NCBI GenBank assembly: GCA_003254885.1
Contig: QANT01004313.1
Location: 1-57,963 of the forward strand
Length of the DNA: 57,963 nt
From: Purshia tridentata
Taxonomy: Eukaryota > Streptophyta > Magnoliopsida > Rosales > Rosaceae
Reading direction: 5' to 3'
Under the pieces are notes generated by a model. It was not told the origin of the DNA, ran no database searches, and saw only the letters and a program-made list of their open reading frames with translations. The position numbers were made by a program, and so were the translations under genes. Positions 45,425 to 57,878 of this stretch are shown here, piece after piece (positions within the stretch are counted from its first letter, which is position 1; the number at the start of each line of letters is the position of its first letter).

Positions 45425-48054
45425 TTAGATGAAATGGAGAACCAATGCCCACACAGGGTAGACTAAGAGAAGAATAATGCCGAGAGTGTTCGATATTCCA
45501 TGCCTTTGCGTGAAGGAATTTCTGAATCCACCGGATGCACGGATGTGCTCTTGCAGCAGGTAACAACCAATGAGAAGACATATCAAGACACCAACCCAGT
45601 TGTCCTTCAAGGTGTGTGCAAAGAAGTTTGGAGCCACAACCAGAAGAAGGATCAATGAACCCGGCATCTCCAGCCAATCTGCAATGAGCTATCGCTGTCA
45701 AATAGGGTCACTATGTGTGTATTCACTATTCACAAGTATTGCGAAGAGACCATCATTACTGATACATGCACAATTTCACACTTTCCTGAAAGTCAGAGCC
45801 GAAGTTGAGTTGTGACTTTTGAGATATAGCTGCGTTATGTATGCAAAAGACTGTGCAACTTGAATGACAAGGTAGAAGCATTGTATTGCTTGCTTGTCAA
45901 GTTGAATGTATTTCATCTGTGTATTTTGTCTGTTATAACTTATATCTTGTTAGAATATACGTTATAACAGTTTCAGATTTTGAGGATAACAATAAAATTT
46001 AACATCATCCAACTGCTACAGCTACAGCTACAGACACTACAACAACAACTTAGAGGTACTGTATATGTTTTAATATCTGATCTCATATGTAGGAAAGACT
46101 AATAGCATGTACAACTGCAAAAGATAAAACAAAATCAGTACAGTTACTTGAGCCTATACCTGGGAAATGTCTTGGGAAGAAAAGCCTCAGTACAACGGCA
46201 ATAAAAGCAATCCATTTTCCAACCTCTCCTCTGAATTATATTGGAGCAGAATTTGTCAATAAATTGAGTTTCTTGAGAGGAAAAGAAGGATATAGAAGGG
46301 AACAAGAAAAAGTGCACCAATAAGAGAGATTATCACCTTAGGAAGTTGAACAGCACTGAAGGAAGACTGAAGAAAATGTAAGGGACTAAAAGTGAGGTCA
46401 GCATATTTGTTCTCCAGTTTGTTCGATCCAATATCAACAAATATCTGCAGTAGTGAAAATGCATCTTAAGAGACAAATTTTGTACTAGTGAAAAAAGCCT
46501 ACTTATAACCTATAAATTATGGGGCTAAAGCTTACCCTCAAAGGAGGATGTAAAGAATAAATAAAGGCAAAACACACACACACACACACACACACTCTTT
46601 TGGAATTGATAACTGATCATTCAATCAATTTAGGCAAGTAATAGGACATCTCAGACAGGGTTCAGTGATTAGTTGTTAAGAATTGAAGCCCCTCCATCAT
46701 ATGGTTTGAATCAAGGGTTATTATTAGGAAAAAACGGATAATATATTCTGAACTACAAAATTTAAACTAAACTTTAAGTGAAAATAACACCACCAAACTC
46801 CACGACTGTCCATAACAGTTGCTGTTCCTCATTGTTTTGCATCATTTTGTTATCCATCATAGCCACATGCTCGAAATGCAGTAAAACACCATTTAAGTAC
46901 TAAAATTGGGATGAGAATTTCATGTGAAGTTTATATATCATCCAATAAAGTAGGCCACAGAACTAGGAACTCATACTTCCCTCAATTTGTAGGAAGAAAT
47001 TGGGCAGAATGAGTGCGAAAAAGTCCAGGCCAGCATAGCAAAGACAAGCCTATGATGAAATATTAATGCATAGGTTTTATTTGTATGACATACAACTACA
47101 AGCCAATGCTTAAAACTTCTTACAACCCAGGCAGAAGATAATCTCTGCTCTAAGTGATAAGTGAACATGTATTGCAATAGACATCAGAATGGACAAATGA
47201 GTGTGTCAGTTTTCTACCCAATCTAAGTAGTATGGTAGGGATTGGAACACACACCAAATTTTAATCTGTTGAGCCCTAATTTGGCTACAAGTTAACCTTT
47301 TCGCAATACTTCCTAGTTAGTTTAATGGGTAACCATTTACCATCAACTTCAGCACAACACAAATTGCTTACTTGTTCATGTCAATGCCTTTCAGAACTAT
47401 TGACCATATAAATACTTTAGAGGATACGTAATTTGGGTGGGAAACATAACCAGGTCAAGTTCTGACAGAGGGACAATGGATTTTTCAATAAAATAGAGAG
47501 GCTTAAATCTGAAAGGAACATAATTTAATGCAGGAACGTATTATACGTATTATATTCTAAACAAAGAATAAGAGAAGAAAGTATTATATTCAATAGAGGA
47601 AGATTATAAAAAGAATCGGTTTTTGACTTTCCCTTTTTTAACAAAGGTATATATCAGATATTGGACACTGATTCTCTTACAACCAAGAAAATGTAAGCTT
47701 AATGTCACTTTCCCATTTCTAGTCTTTAACAAACTTGAAATCAAATAAGAAGAAATTGGATCAAACACAGAGAGAGCATAAGATTAAGAGCTAATGACAG
47801 CTACCCACATAAACACTAATAGGGTAGTGAGCACAGCCGATGCCAAACACCAAATTTAGAGAGTGAAAGAGCACTCACATGGCAGCAAAGGAGGCAACCC
47901 ATTTGAGAAAAGAAGTCCCAAAACCCAACCCACCAAGCTTGGTGGCATCATTGATGAGTCTCTTGGCGGCAATCTTAAGCTCATTGAAATCCGAATTTAT
48001 TAACTCAGTGGCAGCAGGGTCAGTTTTCATGGCCAAGTACTCCATCCTCCCCAT
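45425..48054 (-). CDS. COR413-PM: Cold-regulated 413 plasma membrane protein
   Basis: Multispan membrane protein induced by cold and ABA in plants and thought to stabilise membranes; the biochemical function is unknown. Four exons: 48054-47879, 46444-46337, 46230-46160 and 45678-45425. Phases close on 202 residues, the usual size. The sequence starts MGRMEYLAMKTD, continues AKRLINDATKLGG and GFGTSFLKWVASFAAIYLLI, then DRTNWRTNMLTSLLVPYIFF, KWIAFIAVVLRLFFPRHFPD, SLILLLVVAPNFFAHTLKDN, WVGVLICLLIGCYLLQEHIR, and ends ASGGFRNSFTQRHGIS...YPVWALVLHFI. The ASGGF(R/K)NSFT block and five to six hydrophobic spans are family hallmarks. The start is the first ATG, matching the MGRxEYLAMKT start of Arabidopsis homologues as I recall them. 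Intron 1 (1434 nt) carries an (AC)n microsatellite at 46571-46595. Confidence 0.93.
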
Positions 48055-48432
48055 AATTTGCTGCTTCAGATCTGAACTGTGAAGTGAAGTGTGGTGGATG
48101 CACTAGTTTAAAGAATTAAAAGACGAATAATAATTGTTCATTGGTACATCAAAGAAACCCCTTTTTAAGGTTTTGATCTGCATCTATTGGATTATGAACA
48201 ATGTAGTTCTGTGTCTTACAGTACTTACTATGTGTGGGTCCCCCTTGTTTTCAGCTCGCTCTCGCTGTCAGAGGAGAATGTAAAAACGGTTCAGGAAGTT
48301 TCGGATCCTCCCAACCGTTTTTTAATTTGTTTCTGGCTTTGACTGTTGTACCGCGTGGACGCGCCAATTAGGGACCACGCTGCACGGGGCTGCCTACTCA
48401 CTACTCACCACTACTGCCAGACTCCATTCAAG

Positions 48433-48463
48433 TGACACGTGTCAATTAGAATGACCACGTAAC
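48433..48463 (-). promoter_or_regulatory. ACGTG (ABRE/G-box-like) motifs upstream of COR413
   Basis: GACACGTGTC and GACCACGTAAC lie about 380-400 bp upstream of the COR413 ATG. CACGTG cores bind bZIP factors in ABA- and cold-responsive genes, consistent with this gene's known regulation. Function here is inferred only. Confidence 0.4.
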
Positions 48464-49150
48464 TTTAGATGAAAATAAGATTATTTGGTGAATAAATTAA
48501 ATCATTTTACTAACAATTTTCCTATTTTTAAACATAAGATTTGGTGTTGTGAATAAATGGGTTCATTAATAAAATTTGGGGTGCATAATATCCAATTTAT
48601 AAGGTTGGAAAAGTGAATGATATTTGTGGCCCAATTACTTGTGGACTGTTTCAGTGCAGTTTTCTAACTTTTATGAAGCCCAATAGCAATGGGTCAAGCA
48701 TAACTGTCCATCCCCTTAACCCAAGTTGGGTATTGATTTGGTTTGCAGGTCATGTGACTCCGTTTGTTGAATGATTGTCCAACTTTCAAGCCCAATCAAA
48801 TCCTCACTCAAACATTTTGCCCTTTGAATTTGGAGCCAATATGCACCAACTGATTTAGGATAATTAACATAGGTTTTGCATCAAAAAATGGTAGTAAAAT
48901 AAGAGAACACTTAAGTTACAACAACAAAATTAGAAAAAAGACAAATATATTAAGTTCTACAAATAACCACTAATGAAAATTAATTGCTAAAAAAACTATC
49001 AAATAATGTAGGAAAGTTAAACTATGTCTAAATTCAACAAAAAATATTAATTAATAGACTAATAAACAAATGAAGATTCAATATGTGTAGGAATGACTTA
49101 TCAAATCAAAGGTAGTAAAAATGACTCTTCATTTTAACATGTAGGTTAAA

Positions 49151-49570
49151 ATGGCTCTTCAAAGTAACATCTATACTACTAAAAGACGCCAATTGAATTT
49201 GAGTAGAATAAGTTGAATAACAAAGTAAATAAAAAATTGAGCAAATTTCCTTTTTTAACAAAAAAAACACACCTACTCAATAAGTTTCTCTCTTGAAATT
49301 GCAATACAACCACTAGAAAAATGTTTATCCGCAATACTAAAAGTATAGGTAAAAACAACTTTTTAAAGTAACATGTAGGTAAAAATGGGTCATTGTTTAA
49401 AGTGACTATATAAGATTATGTCAATATGCTATTTACAATAACACGTTTACAATTATTAATATTTAAAATTTTAAACCTTATGCAATACCCTGAACAAGTA
49501 TACACATATTATAATGTCAGCAAATTAATAAACACCACATTAGCATAACAAATTCGATTTGAAGAGCCAT
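49151..49570. repeat. Candidate MITE remnant with ATGGCTCTTCAAA ends
   Basis: ATGGCTCTTCAAA at 49151-49163 recurs inverted at 49558-49570. The interior contains several AACATGTAGGTaAAAATG-like repeats. No clear target duplication was found; the element appears old. Confidence 0.35.
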
Positions 49571-50374
49571 GTTTTGTTATGTAGTCTAGAGATGCTCTAA
49601 TTTGGCAAATGACAAATGCAAACCCTCTAATTTGGCGTAGGGATAATACATTTTAAAGTGCAAACCCCAATGATGAGAGAAACTCCATTAGACTTTTGCC
49701 TCCTGATTATGTAGAAAATGATCAAAAGAGTAGATGGTCCCCCCCCTAAGTTAGAGAACTCTACATAAACTTTCTATCTCTCCAAAGAAAAGATTGAATC
49801 TTTGTTTGACATAATTGAAGCATCCCACACATAATCTATTAATCATCATCATGGTCCAAGAAACATGTGCCCCCTTTGCTTGACTCAATCACTTCACATT
49901 GTCCATGGCATTTCATCAAACACAAAAGAGCCAGAGAGTACAAAAGTCATTATATCTGGAGCTTCCAAAGTCATACCAACTCTTTCTCAGCTTTGAATCG
50001 AAAAGGCAAAAGGAGCAATGAAAAAGTGTGCATTTGCACTGTATATAACGCTTTTGCTTTCACCACAATAATTAACAACAAACATTTCATATTTCTCATG
50101 TGATGATGTGACTCAGAATTGAGATCATGCAATGCCCATCACACTCATCACCTCAAAAGTTGTGTTTTGAATACTGAAAAAGAATAGGCCAAGAATATGA
50201 AGATCCAATCAACAAAATCATGGACAATTGTCAATTGGTGAAACCAGCATCACCTACCCGTAACCCAATCAATCCAAATGACTCAACTTTTATTTAAGTG
50301 TTTTTCTACTTTCCCAAATTTACGTGGCAATCAACAAAATGTGGGACCGATGGGGTGCTCCGGTGCGGGAAGCC

Positions 50375-52757
50375 CTATTGTTGATGATGGTGTCGCCGTC
50401 CTTTTCTCGCATCAACCACGGTCGGCCCGTGCGAATCACACACCTGGGTCTTGAACTTGCACCCGAACCTCCGGGTCAACGAGTTTTTCCAACCCGAACC
50501 CGGGGCAGGTTCGCCAGGTGCCTTGTTGTCGATCTTTTCGATGACCTTCTTCATGTTGGAGCACTCCCGCTCCAGCTGGTGCACCCGTGTCCTCATGCTA
50601 TCCATGTCCAACCGCAGCACCTGATTCTCCCTCACTGCCGCCCTCCACGTGCCACCGCAATTCTCCTCACGTGCCTCACCATTCTCCTCCCTCTCCTCCT
50701 CTTCCTCATCATCCGCTTCCCTTCGCAACACCGAGGGCCTGCCGGAGCCGGGCAGGGGAGCCTCTGCGGCGAGCAGCGTTCCGGCGATAGCGTGGCGGAG
50801 CTGCAGCTGCTCGAAGAACAGCACTTGAACCACCGCGCGTAGCGGCAATCGCTCGTTCTGCGCCGCGTGCGTGCACGCCTCTAGCGTGAGCTTCTGACAG
50901 TCTAACACTCCGGATATCTTCTCGCGCTCTGCCTCCGATATCCATGGATGAGCCTGCAGAGAAGTTAACAGTTCACTGATTCAGATTTCGCAATTAACAT
51001 CATCTTAATCTTAATATGAAGCTTAATTTCCGAAACCGTATTGTATTGTATCGTATTGTGTACGGACCTTAAGATAAACATCGACGGCTCTGTAAAGACC
51101 GTCGTCGAAGAGCCGAGCTTGTTCCGGTAGCGCAATGGCGAGATTGTAGAACCAATCCGGCTTCAGATTCGCATCGGAGGCGATCTCGGATAGATACTCG
51201 TCGATTAATTTTCCGACGAGCATCAACGACGGCGATCTGACATTTTCGGCGGTAGCGTCTCGATCATCATCATCTTCTTCGCGTTCGATTCCAATTCCAG
51301 CTGAATTTCTCTCATCCAAGCCGTGCAAGAAGTAGCCTAAGATCCTCTCCACGCAGGCCACGTCGTACAGCGTCTCGTTCAGGTACGAGTAGCTCGGAAT
51401 GAGGAGGTCGTCCAACGTAGCTTGCTGGAGCTGCGAGCCGATCTTCTTCTCCAACATGGCTTTGCAGGATTGCGATGCGTTTAAGATGTTGGCGGTTCTC
51501 AGCAATCCGAAGAGAAACCTCGTGGCGGTCGAAGGTCTTCTGGAGCCGGAGCTGGAGCTGGAGCTCTTCTCCAATGGAAGGTTGGAGATTATCGTCTCCA
51601 AAAGCTCTCTCTGTTGGCTCTCCGTAGCTAAAGACGACGACGATGACGTGGAGGATGAAGCTAAAGGCTTTCGATTCGTTCTTGAAATTCCAGGAATGTA
51701 TTTCTTAGCATAACACATCAAACAGGTCTCCACCATGTCCAAGCTAAGATCTCCAGCTTTCATGGCCAGAATCAATCTCTTGAAGAAAGGCAAGCTCAAA
51801 ACCACCAAATCTTCAATCCACGAATCTAGTTGTTTGGCTCTGGAATTAACTTTTCTTCGTCCACCACCGGCGTCGATCCCATTCCACAAAATCTGCTGTT
51901 TGGAAGAAGAAGAATTATTCAGTCCTTCGCTAACTGGCCAGCCAAACAGAGACGGATCGGCGGAGGTGGCTCTGGAGGCGACGGAGTCAATGCACCGCTG
52001 CGTAATCCCCAAGGTCTCGGCGAGCGGCATCACGCGCTCGCAGGACTTGAGGGCTCTGAGGGAGTCCTTGAAGCTCTTGAGCACGAACTGAGAGAGAAAC
52101 CTCTCCGTCTTGGAAATGAGGTTGTCCTCCGCGTACTCCTCCGTCATCTCTAAAAACTCCCCAGCACAACGGAGAGGTGCCACGTTGGATGAGCTCAGGT
52201 CGATCTTTACGCCGTAGCAGAACTTGGCGGCGATTTCGAAGGTCTCAGAGCCGCCCGGGAAGTCTGAGAGGACTATGTGGCACTCAACTTCTTCGATTTC
52301 GTCGTTGTCGCTGTGATTTTGTTGGTCTTCTTGGTGGGGCTGTGATGGGTTTGCCTCTTGCTCTGTGATTAGGTTGTGAAGCTTCTGACTTTTCGACATC
52401 AGAGGAAACTGAGCACAATCAGAAAGCAAAAGAAAAATTGTTAGCTGAATTCATAGCCATGGAAGTTGAAGTGAAGTGAATGTGTTTGGTTTTGGTAAAG
52501 CTATGCTGACCTTGTGAAGATGAAAGGTCATGTCGTCGACTTCGATCACAATGTCGCTTGGCAACCCAATAGTGCAGAACCTGCAAGAACACATTTTGAA
52601 AAGGATTTTGGTTAACCAATGCATTGTTTTGAAGTGGGCATGTAGTCAAAAGTTGAAAGGTGAGGTTTTGAATGAATGAGAATGCAGTAATCGATCTAAC
52701 TAACCATGCTTGGCCTTTGGAGCTTGGTTTCTCAGCAGCTTCTGCAATTATCTCCAT
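50375..52757 (-). CDS. NPH3/RPT2-family BTB protein
   Basis: Plant NRL (NPH3/RPT2-like) protein, a likely substrate adaptor of a CUL3 ubiquitin ligase; relatives act in phototropism and auxin transport. Exons: 52757-52705, 52580-52511, 52408-51068 and 50953-50375, phases closing on 680 residues. BTB/POZ region about residues 25-165: LPSDIVIEVDDMTFHLHKFP, CHIVLSDFPGGSETFEIAAK, FCYGVKIDLSSSNVAPLRCA and EFLEMTEEYAEDNL. The NPH3 domain starts near residue 236 (DSWIEDLVVLSLPFFKRLIL) and continues through YDVACVERILGYFL, KLIDEYLSEIASD and AHPWISEAEREKI to about 540. An acidic stretch (about 565-580), a short coiled coil (MDSMRTRVHQLERECSNMKK, about 603-630) and a basic FGCKFKTQ end follow. Ser-rich insertions interrupt the NPH3 domain. 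Several long antisense frames here are shadows of this GC-richer coding region. Confidence 0.92.
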
Positions 52758-55605
52758 CAGTAATGTCTGTCTGCCTCTCCAAGAAGAAATCCTTTTGGTT
52801 TAAGGAATTACAAACCCAGATCCATGGCTACCAAATACCAGAAGCTCAAAGCTTGATAGAAACAAATGTGGGCAGAGGAGAATAAGATAATGGGATGATG
52901 GGATTAACTGCCTTCACTTCAAGTATTGAGCAACTGAAAAAGAAAGAAAGGGAGGGATGGAAATTGGAAGGAGGAAAATCGTTTTGGTGTGATGGTTTTC
53001 TCTGAGGAACAATTGGGAAGCAAGAAAGAGTATAGAAAGAAAAAGAAGGGAAGGATTGGAATCCAAGTAGTCTCAGAGCGGACAAATAGAGCTCGAACAA
53101 ATTTCGAAAAAGTGATTCAACCCAATACCATCATTGTTTTCTTTTCTTTGAAGAATCTCACTCTCTCTCACAGTCTCACCCACTCTGCAGCTCTCTCTCT
53201 CTCTCTCTCTCTCTCCTCTAATTCTGAAAATAGAGAAATGGGACTTGGAAAAGGTATGATGTCTTTGAGCCTTTGAGAGAATTCTTTATTTTTTATTAAT
53301 ATCTTTTTATAATTTTTGAGACACCACACTAATAGACATTAACCAAAAAATGCATTGCATGACAACTGGAACTGGGTCTCATCGCTTTTTTGCGTAAATG
53401 AAGGAATATTATAATTTAATTTGTTCATTTCGTAATCTGGGGTTCAGGTTGGGCTCACTTTAATGACTTCATGTAGCATGCTGCATTTGCAAATATATAA
53501 TTCATTTCTTTTGATTATGAAGAAAAGAAACATAGTCCACCAAGGCACCAAACCGGAGCATTTTAGCCACCTTAATTACAACCTTATTATGAGTCTAATT
53601 CTATACCTTTTAATTTCAAATTTGATTTTAGTGGTGAATATCTGAATTAATCAAGAGTGTTACCTGGTGTGGTGGGCCATTGCAAATTGGCAACTGTCCT
53701 CACATGAGTTAAGACTATGCACTGTAGTCACCCTCGCAATTCAGCCGGCCCACATCAGATATTTGGATGGTTCATACTTGGATCTTGTGACGGAATGTAT
53801 TACAATTTTACAAGGACTGTTGTGTTTGGTCTTTTTGGTGACAATGTTACAAAACACCAAACAAATCTTAACCATGGTTTACTTGTTCATACATGAGTTC
53901 ATTATCAATATTGTTTAACTTTGACCGATAAGACCAAAAATCAAGATTTTTAACCATATGACATGTTATACAATCGCTTCTCTATTTTTTAAAGATAATG
54001 GTTACATTGGACATACAATGTTAACAACTGTTGAATGTGGTTGTATTTGATGATAACATTTTACTTATCACATATGTACGCATTTTATATGTCTGTATTT
54101 TTTATTACTTCTTGAATTACTTAATGGGAAAAATAGACATATAAGTATACATTGGTTACATGAAAAATTTTATTTGTATTTAATAAATTAATACTACTCA
54201 AGTTTGTTTTCACACATTTATGGAACTCCATGTAAAAAGCAATACGGAGATCTTTTGCATTCATATCAACATATCTACTTGTTGAACCATTATTTGAGTG
54301 CATTTATGCCAACATTAATGACATGACAAAGAAAAGCAGGGTATCGGATACATTAAATTTTTCATGCATACAGTGAGGAAACTGAGAGGTGTTCAAATTT
54401 CAAAAATGGTGTGAGCAATATCGATAATAATCAAACTAATAAACCTTTGTTTTTAATGTAGATTAAATTATTATTTTTTTATAATTTATTGTTGAGGGAT
54501 GGAGATGGTGATGATGATGTCAGACATAGTAGCCTGGGAAGACAAACAAACCCCCCCACCTGCTTCTGACTGAATCTTCTAATATAATAGTAAATAATTG
54601 GGTTTTGATTGAATTTGAGAGAAGAGCAAAGCTCCATCAATAATTCAATATACAAATGGTGGACTAATTGTTGGTTTGGTGACTAATCATTAGACAAAAT
54701 GCACAAAAGAACTATAGCGTGGCTTATTTGAGAAAGACAATAAAATGCCAAACCAAAAAGACCCAAAATTTTCAAAACGAAAAGAAAATCACAACACACT
54801 GAGTTGGCTACAAAAGGCTACGTGGGTCGCTGTGTTTATTTTGAAGATTGGTGCACACCCCAGTACCCCACTGCTAGAAATTAACAATCTCTTTGATCAT
54901 ATTCTTATAAAGCTGTCTAAATTTCAGATTTCCCTCTCTCTTTCTCTCTCACACCCATAATATATGTACCTGTTATTAAACAACTGCAAGTGGGTTTAAA
55001 AGAAGGGATCGAGCACAAAATCCATGACAAACCATCCAAAAATTGGCACCAAAACCTATGACTAGAAGAGTAGAACGGAAAGCTGAAGCATTAAAGAGCT
55101 AGCACCAAGCACAAGATTAGAGGAATATGATCATTCTATTATTATTGATGTTCAATCCGTACATTAGGAAAATAAAAATGGCAGGATGGAGTTGGTCAAA
55201 TGTGTCTTGACCACATACACCTTCACCAACATTTATTAATAAATCTAAAGACAACAACTTGAACTGATCAACCAGAGCCTAGATGGATACGATGGTATGC
55301 ATCTAAAAGACTTCAGCTATCATTATTTATGGTGCCGCCACCATAACTCTAACATAGCCACCGCTGGCCACCATTCATACATCAATCTTCAAAATGCTAG
55401 CTACTTGCCTGCACAAACAAATATCATGGATATTCAATCAATATTGGGCATTGGAATTTATATCAAACATGACAAAGACATAAGCTTGTTGGATGATCAT
55501 GATATAGCTATATAGATATATATATATATATAGTCATGAGATTAATACAGATTATAAGAGATTGTTTGAAACATAAGCGTTCGAACACTCCCTGACATTC
55601 CACAT
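52758..55605. other. NPH3 leader and intergenic region
   Basis: The NPH3 5' leader is GA-rich on the minus strand, with (CT)n at about 53192-53213. From 53.3 to 55.6 kb the sequence is AT-rich with no recognisable gene; the right end should hold the 3' region of the small Cys-rich gene. Confidence 0.5.
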
Positions 55606-55824
55606 TCATCCTAAGATTGACCTCATAATTACCTGAGGCTGAGAGCCTGAGGCCACCGATTGTTGCTGGGTCGCTGTCTGCGTGGAGGGAATAACAACGC
55701 CAGGCCATGAGCGGCACATGCAGTGCTTGCCCTGATCGATGCTGGCGTAGAGAGTGGTCAAGTGCTCACCACACCCACCCCAAGAGAACTTCCCACACTG
55801 TTTGCAATCCACCCTAAAACACAT
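55606..55824 (-). CDS. Small conserved Cys-rich protein
   Basis: A 72-residue frame: MCFRVDCKQCGKFSWGGCGE, then HLTTLYASIDQGKHCMCRSW, PGVV and a Gln/Ser/Thr-rich tail. The pattern CxxCGK-WxGCGxH...I-x-GxHCxCxxWPG is, from memory, shared by a family of very small uncharacterised plant and fungal proteins, and would suit metal binding by paired Cys/His. The frame runs 4 codons further upstream but only from TTG, so the ATG at 55824 is the likely start; an upstream coding exon is possible. A single short frame always carries some risk of chance, but the motif is specific. Confidence 0.65.
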   Translation of the reverse strand: MCFRVDCKQCGKFSWGGCGEHLTTLYASIDQGKHCMCRSWPGVVIPSTQTATQQQSVASGSQPQVIMRSILG

Positions 55825-55839
55825 CGTTTTTGGCAACTC

Positions 55840-57169
55840 TTAATTTCAACTCAAGCTTTGCGTGGATGGGGGTCTATACATGGTTTTGATGCTTGCGCTT
55901 CTCTCTTATCCAATTCCAGTTATATATATATACTATCTCTGTCACTTTGATATCATCGATTTGTTTGTCCCAAATGCTACTGATAGCTATGCCACCTTTA
56001 TATTGTTGAAGCTATCGCTTATTGGCTTTGCATAGGCCAATTTCTTGGATTTTTGTAATATATCGAGATAGCGTAATATAATTGCTTTTGCTTATGTAAT
56101 TACTCATGATTTGCTCTCATATCCTATCAATAAAATGTGTCTATTTATCTATCTCTTGACTCAAATTAGGGGCAGGTTTAAAAAAGGATCTTAGATACAC
56201 CTCGAGGATTTCTGAGTATAAAAACAAAGTTTTCTCATCAGATCATATTGGTTGGCTTGATTTGAATTGGGTTTCTGCATCTGCTATTGGTATTGTCAAC
56301 TGTGTTGGATTATTTTGGGTTACTACACTCTGCTATCCCTTTCAAAATCTTACCCATATTTTATTGGCTAAAGCCAATAAATTTGTCAGGAATATCCGCA
56401 GACTTTTACAATGTGTTATTATTATTCAATGTGCCCTAGGCTCTAGCTAGGCTTAATTAATTATTGAAGCCAAGTCCAACTATATATTAATATCATTGTA
56501 ATTAGTGATGCAATTGTTGGGTTCACCTCATGAAAAACATGACTAGTGACTCTTGCTGCATGGAAGGGAGTTATTTCCAATACATGTGGACAACCTATGT
56601 GGATGCATTCATGAATTGGCTTTTAGTTTTCATATGTTAGTGTTTATAGTGAATGGTTCATGTATGCAATTAAATTCTGAACAAATGTAAAATGGACCCA
56701 CGAGCCATCAGTCTGTCGAACACGAGAACATGCTCATCAGCTATTGTGTTCACAAACATTGTCAAAATTTCATAAATAATGCGTGGCCAAACGCTAGAAC
56801 AACAAAACTACACTAGAATATATCAGACCTCTTCAGGCCCATCACATCATCAAAAAGAAAGGTACGGGCTTTAGAGGAAAGGACAGCCCAAATCCAGAGC
56901 AAGCCCTTGATCAGCAAGACAGAGCTACACACACTACTACTACTACTTCTAGCATGAACACTCTCAGACGATTGTATATAAGTTTATAACTATATATATA
57001 TAATGATATCTTGCAAATTACGCATGGTAAATATCCAACTAAACATGGCCAGTGAGGTGTCCATGATCTCAATATTTCAGTACTAAGATTTATCGCCATA
57101 CAAAAATCTACTCGAATCCAACAGAGATATATATCAATCCCATGCATACATTAACACAATCCAAAACCT
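55840..57169. other. Intergenic, no gene seen
   Basis: AT-rich. The left end is presumably the promoter of the small Cys-rich gene, and the right end the 3' untranslated region of the NASP-like gene. Nothing else recognised. Confidence 0.5.
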
Positions 57170-57878
57170 TCATGATGCATTCCCCTCACCCTTATCTTGT
57201 GATGAATCCAAAGCAGGTTTCTTGTCTGGGCTTGATTCTGCCGTGCCTGAGTTCATCAACACTCGCTTGACTCCTCTTCCTACCACACCGAGATGTGTGA
57301 CTCCAGAAGATCCGTTCGTATGAGCAGTGGAAACAGTTGGGGAGTCAAAACCTGCATTGCTGTTAGCAGTGCCCATCTGTGAAGAGCGCAGCACTGCCGA
57401 AGATGATGCACTCTTCTCAGTGCCTTTTCCCTTGGCAGCCGCCATTCCCAGAATCTCAGCAAGAATTGATTTTGGGTTTGAGGCCAGTTGTTGCAGATCT
57501 TCAAGCTACAGACTCAAAAAGGCACAACTCAGAAAACAAATCATGTTTTTGTTTTTTAAAAAACGAAAAGAAAAAGAAAAAGAAAAAAGAGATAGTTAAA
57601 TTACCTTCTTTTCCAGCTCACCAGACAGTCCAGTCAGTGTTTCAATCTCTGCCTGTTTATCTGTCACAGTGTTATCAGACTCGGTCACATCTGAGGACAG
57701 CTGGACACCCTGATCCAATTCAGAAGCAGATGATGATGCTGTTGATTCTGAGAAACTCTTTGATTCATTCATAAGCCGCTGCACCCGAGACTTGCAAACT
57801 GATATAGCCTTCTGGCAATATGGAATCGCTTCCTGAGGCTTAGAGCCGATCTCTAGGCACAAACATATCCGGAAATTT
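57170..57878 (-). CDS. NASP: NASP-like histone chaperone, C-terminal part
   Basis: Last two coding exons, 57878-57605 and 57505-57170, of a NASP/Sim3/Hif1-family TPR protein, a nuclear chaperone for histone H3-H4 (and linker histone in some species). The visible part begins inside the last TPR (NFRICLCLEIGSKPQEAIPY, then CQKAISVCKSRVQRLMNE), continues with a Ser/Glu-rich linker, a helical segment (KQAEIETLTGLSGELEKK, EDLQQLASNPKSILAEILGM) and a tail containing DSPTVSTAHTNGSSGVTHLG and VVGRGVKRVLMN, a strongly conserved block in plant NASP from memory. An acceptor (TTCAG) at 57879-57883 marks the upstream end of this exon. The N-terminal TPRs and acidic region lie beyond the right edge; 57884-57963 is intron. 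Confidence 0.88.

Larger units (their letters stand above)
48085..50374. other. COR413 promoter side and intergenic region
   Basis: Contains the leader/promoter of COR413 (with ACGTG-type motifs such as GACACGTGTC near 48434 and GACCACGT near 48453, possible ABRE/G-box elements) and AT-rich sequence with a candidate MITE at 49151-49570. No gene seen. Confidence 0.45.

Noticed and set aside
45261..45701. 146-codon minus-strand frame
   Set aside because: Alternate frame over the last COR413 exon; the real frame has the family motifs.
50324..50842. 172-codon plus-strand frame
   Set aside because: Antisense shadow of the GC-richer NPH3 last exon, with Leu/Pro/His-rich composition.
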